A stretch of 64,000 bases of DNA, taken from positions 4,032,001 to 4,096,000 of the forward strand of contig NC_087074.1 in the NCBI RefSeq assembly GCF_026151205.1, given 5' to 3'. The notes beneath the pieces are model-generated. The model was given only the letters and a program-made list of their open reading frames with translations, was not told where the DNA came from and ran no database searches. This DNA comes from Bolinopsis microptera (Eukaryota > Ctenophora > Tentaculata > Lobata > Bolinopsidae). A program made the position numbers and the translations under genes. Shown here piece by piece: positions 56,933-64,000 of the stretch. Each line of letters begins with the position of its first letter. The stretch's first letter is position 1.

Positions 56933-59421
56933 ATAAGACAATCCATTCAGTCATTAAAATCAGAATAATCCCAATATCAGATAATTCTCCCTGAATGAAT
57001 TGCATGAATGGCATCAAGAGTCATTTTGTAATCGCTTTTTCACATTATTCATGACAGTCTCCTCACCTTTCAGAATCAAAGACCTTTCTCTCCCGACTTA
57101 CAGGAAATAACATCACACTCACCTTCAAAACCGTCATCTACTTCATGCAAAGAGGGATTGACACTTTTATTACAGTACGGAGTGCCCGTCTTTCATAGTC
57201 CATCAATCGGTCCTTGTAAAAGTTAACTTCCCTGAGAGTGTTGGTGTGTTTACTTTCCCAGGTTCGTTTTGTAAGATATTTACAAAGCTCGGACAGCTCC
57301 AGAAGGTTTTCTATCTCTCTTTTCTTTAGCCAGATTCAGCAGCCTTTAATCATCCAGCTCTTCATTTTACCATTTATTACTTTGTTTAATGAGTTTACTT
57401 TTTCGTTCAAGTTTTTTACAGTTATTGCCTATATTGAGATCACTTTCTCTTGCCTGTTCCTTGGTTTGAATCTTGAGGGCAAATTTCGTACTGAGCTGAT
57501 CAATTGCACTGTTTTTGAACAATAGTAGAGGCCTGCTGGCAAGCTTCGGCCTCAGCAATGACACAGTTTTCTTTTTCTTTCTTTAATGGCAACACTTTTT
57601 TTTCAAACAAAATTTGATTTCTTAGGTTATGTGAAATAAATGTAAATTCACTTCAGGTTCAGTCATGGTCCCACAATTAACCATAATTTGACGAACATAA
57701 GGAGACATTTGATGTCGCCTTATCAGAGAATTCAGCCATATTGATCATATTGTCCACCTTCTCCTCCATCTCTCTTTTGTACTCATGATGCAAAGCTCCA
57801 TTAGATGAAAGTTCATCCTTGAGGGCAGCTATCTCTGAGGAACCTCTTCTCATTAATGATTCCAGGCTTTGGCAATAGTTCCTGATAAATTCAACCTCTT
57901 TGTTATTCATTACTTTTGAATCCATCGTTTTCTCCCTCAATCATATCCATAACTTTTTCTATTTATAAACGAATTTTCTTTCGTCACTTCCTCAATCTTG
58001 AAGGTTTTTATCAAGCAAATCTATGTCAAAAGCAGCCAATTTTTGAGATGGCAAAATCCTCCCAACTCTTGATTAGTACAGCTGTTTTCCATTCTCAGCC
58101 ATCTTTACATTGACTACTTTGAGCACAACTATTCTAGAATTTACACGTTTTTATTTTTCCTAGCTCCTCGACCAGAATTTCTATTGTCCGCTGATACTTT
58201 GTTCAGGCAATCCCTTGATAGAATCATATCTTCCGAAATCCAAGAACTCAGGTCTCTATTTACAAACAATTTTCTCTCATTTCAGCAAGATTGAATGTGT
58301 GTTTTGTAATTAGTCCACCTCTTGTCTATGAGATCATTGAACTTTGCAATTCTATTTCCTATATAACATGTTTTGTAATGCTGAATTTGAGCATCTTTTT
58401 TCTCTACCAGTTCAAACTTAAAGATCTTTTCCAGCTTTTAATTCATCGTTAATCTTTTGAAATGCGTTTCAGTTTTTTGATCCAAGTCATCGAATAAACA
58501 TTTGCGAGCTTTCTAAAATGTTTTTCCTCTTTCTTTCTTGATAATTCAAAGAAGATTCAGCATTTCTGAAGTATTGGAAGATTCGTACTGTTTCCTTCCG
58601 TATCTTCTTTATTTTTTGAAGCTTGTGATTCACATAAGCAAGAAAGTCTGCTTATTTCATCTTGACAGTGCTTTATGTCATTTCCCTAGAATCAAGATCT
58701 TTCTTCAAAGAGGTAACAGAACATTGAGCTGCACACTTCACTGCTGTTTACACATTGGAAGTCCTGTCTCTTTCTTCAGCTTCTGTCTGACTCCAAGCTG
58801 GTTCAATTCACGACTGCTGAATTGATTCCTCATAAAATAATTAACTTTTTCTTCAAGAACACGAATTCTCACTCAAAACCTCATGTCTCCCGGGACAAGA
58901 AACATGTTTTAATATTTTTTCCGAGAATTCGCTGTCACTTTCATTCACACTTTCATTTCATCATCTGCTATAGCTAAAGATGGAGTAACTTCTCATTTTC
59001 TTCCTTTGTATTTTCAACAACTAAACTTGAACTTCTCATATTCTTTTCAATTGCCCCCCATTTATTTTTTTTTATTCTCAGTCTTAGTCTCGAACTCAGA
59101 GGAAAGCTCATGAATCTTTCTTTACTCTGAGAAAGTTTCCTTCATAAGATGGATTCAAGTTTCTCTCCACATAAAAAAAACTTCTGCTTCCAATGATGTT
59201 AATATCAGCAAATGCCATACATCACTAACTGGATCACATCCTTAACTCATCCCGTTCTAATCTGAGAGAACTATTTTCAAGCGACATCCGACTCATTTGG
59301 TAGCATTTTGTGCATTCTGATCATCATCAAGTTTTCAGTATCTTTGAAGATGCTTTTATCTCTTTTCTCCCAGCCTGCTCAAGACATCTTGTAGCTGTAA
59401 GATCTTTAGGTCTTTAGACAT
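56933..59421 (-). pseudogene. Coiled-coil gene mirror copy, broken
   Basis: Covers the whole 805-codon gene from ATG 59421 to the stop near 56933, but with frequent one-base indels; the longest open piece is 87 codons (57940-57677, EKTMDSKVMNNKEVEF). Intron-exon context upstream (tcctgaaaataattg, the acceptor) is kept. Confidence 0.78.
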
Positions 59422-59897
59422 AATTAGTTCTGCAGGATATGTGTTTTGAAATCTACATCCTGAAAATAATTGAAATAATGTTCAGATGGAGAGTTACCAA
59501 CATTTGAGGAAAAGTTTTGACGTTTTTCGAAAACAAATCATCATATATCTTGGGGATTACCTTGAAGATAAATTTACAGTAAATTACTTATCAATGGCAT
59601 GTGCCATGTATTAATGACACATTTATAAGTTAATCATAGTTCAACCAAAGAGACTTGCAGTAATCTGAGATAAAATGCTTAAAATATTAAAATCTTGTGA
59701 CAGAACTTGATAATTTCAAATACCAGGAACATTTCTTAACTAAATGAAGCATTAAGTGCTGAACAAATATCATTGAAATATCATTAATTAATCAAGACGT
59801 AATCACTTGAGTAAAGCTCAGCAAAGTTCTTATTTCTATAATAAAATGATGTCAAAATGTAAAATGTATAATTTTGATAAAATAGCTTTGTCACTGC

Positions 59898-61118
59898 CTA
59901 TAAAAATGTATTAAGCTTTAGGAAAAGCATTAACTTTGCTCACTCTACAAATTTCTTGTGCTGCTCTGAATATGTTAACCCTTATGTAACCATCATTGAA
60001 TCATGTTAGCAAGGATGCACTCAGTTTCATCTGAATCAAACATCATCATGTTCCAAAGCCAATTCAATGCTGTTTTGCAATCTTGCCACTCAATTTTTGA
60101 AAAGACCAGTAATGAGGTAAATCTATTAAAAGAGATTCCTGAGAGTTTATGACTTTGGAGGTTTTTTCTAGAATGAGTATATTCCAGCTCTTGTAAAGAA
60201 AGCAGCATTCTTTTTCGATAGCTTCATTATGAAGTTTGATATTACCTGTTTTTAACAGCTTTCACAACGTCTTCAAACTCAACAGGTTGTAATTCTTCAA
60301 TATTGATACTAAGGCATGAAGCCAAGAGTCATCTTTACCGGATTAGGCATATAAAAATCGTTCTCTTAGTACTGGGTTGCCACTTTTCAAACAGTTCTCA
60401 AAGGAAAATAAAACATTTGTCAGCACCCCCTGAATTCATTCTCGAACATAATGCATCATATCCAACAAAAGTAATTGGGTAATGTTACCCGGACAGCTGG
60501 ATAGAAAACAGGTCTTATGAAATGTCTTTGTTTGCAGCGTTGGTCCAAATGTGCCATAAACAATGGTTACACAAGTGAAGCTGTTTGTTTGAAGTAGCAT
60601 TTGAATAACAGATTGATGAATAGGCATCAGTCCCCATCGCTTTGATCACAATACTTGTTCCTAGAATCACTAGCACGAAACTCTGAAAAACTGTCATGAG
60701 CATAATCACACAATGCATCTATTTTTGATCCTATTAACCATTTCCACTCATTTGCGACAGCAACAATATCAGCTTATACAGCCAAAGAAAACATATCCCT
60801 TTATCATAGGTTCATCATTGGCAGGCCCCATTGTCCTTCCTTTCCTGATTTTTAAACATTCTGGCAAATCTAATAACTTTGCACTGATGATTAAATGCTG
60901 TGGCAAAATCATTTGCAATTAACTGCAATCGGACACTGGAAATTTCCTAACATCCCTGATCGAATGGTGGATCCAGATTTATATTGTTAAGTTCCAATTT
61001 TCTCAAACGAAAAGGATGATTTAAAGACATCAAATCAGCAAATTCTTTCCATCATCGTTTTATAATGCAGCTTTGCAGTGAGAGCAGCTTTAAAGGGATT
61101 AGGCCCTCCAAAAAGTCA
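59898..61118 (-). pseudogene. PCID2: PCID2 mirror copy, broken
   Basis: Covers the whole gene from ATG 61118 to the stop at 59898, with indels in most codon blocks. Recognisable fragments include KTALNWLW...DSDETECILANMI (60080-59998) and TNSFTCVTIVYGTFG in a shifted frame. It is not functional as written. Whether it is a pseudogene or sequence error needs reads. Confidence 0.78.
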
Positions 61119-63225
61119 TAATCCTTCTACCTGAACCCCCCCCAAAGTCAAAAGTAAATAAATATGGTCAAATAATTGTAAAAACTTTGATATCATGCCG
61201 AGCATAAACAAAGTGTTCAGAGCCACTTAAACAAAGTAAAACAGAACAGTGACATACTATACAGTAAAAAACCTTGACTTACAGCAGAGTTTAGGGAAGG
61301 AAAATAAGTCCAGCGGTTTTTGCGTTAAAATGAGGGTATGTGTTTAATTGTGAAAGAAAGAAAGAGAAGACACATTATTTTTGCTTATGCTTGAGAGGAT
61401 AAGATTCTGCAGTTTTTGAGAAAACCAATACTAAGGGCAGCAACTTCAGAATGGTTGGCAAGAACAAGCAAAAGAGTTATTTTGCGAACCAATGAAATCG
61501 ACTGACTGTCTGCAAAAGATGACAGACAGTTCCTGGAGACAAACTAAACTGATGGTAAAAGCGAAACCTTTTCTTCAAAATGCCTTTCCCTAAACATTAG
61601 CATTTTTAATTCAAATCATTTCGTGGTAGAAAATTTATTCATCGAGCTTACATTTGACATTGTCAGATTGTAATTGGTGGCGATGGAGCACCAGTGATGT
61701 ATTTCATCGGAGACCACCACGAAACATACCTATAAAGTATTTATACTTAATGAGGCAAATGTGTTGGTGAGACACTATACTATACTAGGCCATATCACCT
61801 AAGGAGAACAATCCACCAACGACAATGAAAACAAACAACAATGCAAATTATAACCAAGCAACATATTGTTTATAATTTCGCAAATGTGAAATTTTGAGAT
61901 TTTCTGTTATAAACTGAATAATACCAATGAAAAACTGACATTTTTTGAAGCAGACGTGCCCAGTGACCCTTTTTTTAAATGACTTTCGGCAAAGATTTAA
62001 CAAATTTCTCGTTGCCGGGCTTTTCAGTCCCATATAATGTTATTATAATATTATTACTAAACAATGGAAAATAAAACTAATCACTATAACAACTACAAAA
62101 CAAAATTTTAGCAACGAGTGGACCCTTTACATACAAATTACCTGGACTGCGCCGCGCAATCAATAATAAAATCAGTAAGAATCACTTTGACATACGTTTG
62201 CATGCCACTTTTTCGCCGCTCGAAGCGTAAATCCACAATATTTTCTGAATTTTTACTGGCCGCGCTCACAGCCTGTCATTTCCGCCAAATCTTTATTCTT
62301 TATGTTAATGAACATAATACCCTGGGTCCCTCAGGTAATGATATTTGGATACGAAACATGTATCAAAAGATGCACAATTGCCACCTTAAACTGGCATCGC
62401 CCAAGCTGTGAACGAGCGTGCTAAATCCAATCAACAGTCATCTCGAGATTTATTTCTAAAAGGGCCCCCGACAGTTGAAACCAGCTTGAATCGATGTATT
62501 TTCGGCTGCTGATTCCGAAACACCCCCCCATGACATAGGGGTTAAAATGAGCACCTCAACTGGGGCCGGGAGATATTTGCAAAAAACTTGTCTTGATCAC
62601 GTGATAATGGACCGATAACGAAGTTGGTCCGAATTTCTCGTTTAGTGTTTAGGGTTCAGCATATGCTTTAGTTAGGATTTGGGTTAGGGTTAAGGTTGGC
62701 ATCAGATTAGAGGCTATGATTTCGAATAAGTCATTTCAGGGCCACCAAAGAGAAACGTGTTTAAAAAGTCACGTGACAGTCCGAGTGTAGATTACTTGAT
62801 TGACGATGTCAATTCATGGCAGCTCGCGCGGCAAACAGTAGCGAGCATCTCGCCGATCTAGCCTGGAGAATGAAGAAGCTTGTGAGAAAGCCTTATTGAG
62901 TGCGCGGCGCGGCACAGTAAACGCATGCGCTACAAAGTGTAGAGTGATTAATCATCATCCAAGCTGTGAAGGATTGACATTGTAAATTTAAACGCCTTAC
63001 ATTTGAAATATCAACAATCGTCAAGGATCCTTGGACCAAAATATCGATATTTTTATAATTATAATTGACGATGTTCAGTTCTTCGCAGCTCGGCGAGGGC
63101 CCAGTACGCATTTTTTCCGTATTAAAACGATTGCTTGCGAGAAGCATAGCCAATAATTGGTGCGCGCGCCGGTCCCGTAACACCATCGCGCTAACAAGTT
63201 TATAATCTACCAAAATTAGTTTACC

Positions 63226-63337
63226 GGGTGGGGGGCGGAATTGGGGGGTGAGGGAGGGACTATGAGTAGGGGGGGGGGAATTGGAATGGGTGGCGGGGGG
63301 GGTGCGTGTGATGCGGGGGGGGCGAATTGGGGTACTA

Positions 63338-63373
<36 letters not shown>

Positions 63374-63520
63374 AGCAAGGAATATTGGGTGGGGGATTTT
63401 AGTGGGATTGGGGGTCGGGGGGGGGTGGACGGGGGTGCAATGTGGTATTTTGAGGGGGGGGGGGGAGCGGGGTGGGAGGGGGGGGGGGGGGGGGGGGGGG
63501 GGTGGGGGGGGGGGGGGGGG
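63226..63520. repeat. Poly-G low-complexity block
   Basis: About 295 bases, mostly G with scattered other bases, in place of the ~94 bases 15625-15718 of the left copy. Frames across it encode only poly-Gly or poly-Pro. Probably a sequencing or consensus artefact. Confidence 0.85.
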
Positions 63521-63625
63521 AGCTAAGCAAAGTTCAGGCGCGCGCTTTGATATAATGCAATATAGGGGTGCACGATAAAAGTAAAATAAATTTGCTCAGA
63601 TTTTAAAATTTTTTGTACCTTTTTT

Positions 63626-64000
63626 TAGAGACTGTGAGAATTTTCACAATACCAAAGTTGGTCTACTTTTGTGGACAGATCAGTCAGTTTCGCCCTAGAT
63701 GCCATATTTGAGGTGCGTGGCTTTTTTGAGCCAAAATTAGCTGTAAAAGTTGCGTAGTTGACCAAATTGCCGTTGATTTTTTGTCGTATTATTTTGTATC
63801 ACTTCGCTGACTCCCACGTCGTTTCACTAGTGAATTACTGACGATACAGGGGGAGCCGCGCACTTCGTGCGCGGCGGGTCATACAGCGTATGACAAGGGA
63901 TCTCAGGCTATTATGTTCATGAACATAGAGCCTTGGCGGAATGACAGGCTGAGCGCCGCCCAGTAAATCTTAGGGATGATCATTTATCAATCTAGCTGTC
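63626..64000. other. Sequence beyond the inverted copy, with strong hairpins
   Basis: Unlike anything at 15100-15510. It contains two adjacent perfect hairpins with three-base loops: GCCGCGCAC-ttc-GTGCGCGGC (63855-63875) and TCATAC-agc-GTATGA (63879-63893). The perfect palindrome tatgttcatgaacata (63912-63927) follows. 63905-63967 repeats the module at 16563-16650. A dispersed structured repeat is likely; no gene was seen. Confidence 0.6.

Larger units (their letters stand above)
54549..63625. repeat. Inverted, indel-rich copy of 15510-24805
   Basis: Reverse complement of 15510-24805 in the same order: BTB leader, Asterix, empty MITE site, coiled-coil gene, PCID2, GC-rich modules. Differences are mostly single-base indels plus some substitutions, the missing MITE (about 56582-56590) and the poly-G block (63226-63520). 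The intergenic parts (54549-55170, 55704-56930, 59422-59897, 61119-63225) contain nothing beyond their partners on the left. Confidence 0.88.

Noticed and set aside
62893-63526. Poly-Pro and poly-Gly ORFs
   Set aside because: They come from the poly-G block, which is absent from the left copy.

Overview
The window is nuclear DNA of an animal. Spliced genes encode a phosducin-like protein, the TREX-2 subunit PCID2 and the ER protein Asterix, each recognisable by family motifs. The sequence is AT-rich, and arrays of the animal telomere repeat TTAGGG lie inside it. Several genes have a 3' splice site only a few bases before their ATG. That would fit spliced-leader trans-splicing, and so perhaps a hydrozoan-like lineage, but this is a weak inference. 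No bacterial, viral, rRNA or tRNA gene was recognised.

Layout. 1-5854: a U1-type zinc-finger gene and PDCL, both on the minus strand; base 1 lies at the edge of a 43-bp minisatellite. 6961-14658: four decayed, tandem minus-strand copies of a BTB-domain gene family. 14877-16750: a small orphan ORF, hairpins and GC-rich repeat modules. 17731-24202: PCID2, an 805-aa coiled-coil gene and Asterix (WDR83OS), all on the plus strand, with a TA-flanked MITE between the last two. 24806-30395: two plus-strand BTB genes separated by a non-LTR retroelement remnant. 30705-31983: eight copies of one 14-mer. 31995-43805: a large noisy palindrome centred near 37450. From outside in, its arms hold a copy of bases 1-2165 (partial on the left), about 67 units of the minisatellite, CAATTG-centred repeats, and GGGTTA/GGGTCA arrays pointing at each other. 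43802-54548: five minus-strand BTB copies and an inserted LINE ORF1. 54549-63625: an inverted, indel-rich second copy of 15510-24805 with broken Asterix, coiled-coil and PCID2 copies.

Two themes stand out. First, the BTB family has at least 11 copies here. The first ~160 codons are nearly identical at nucleotide level, while the remaining ~350 codons diverge strongly, giving a constant-variable architecture in a subtelomere-like setting. Second, the window is mirror-like around a head-to-head telomeric core. This could be a real subtelomeric inverted duplication or fusion, or two haplotypes or chromosome ends joined by the assembler. Long stretches (7700-8600, 33300-43800, 50900-52500, 53700-63600) carry frequent single-base indels typical of unpolished long reads, so 'pseudogene' calls there may partly reflect sequence quality. 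The MITE present at 22157 is missing from the mirror copy, so the two arms are not simply one molecule read twice.
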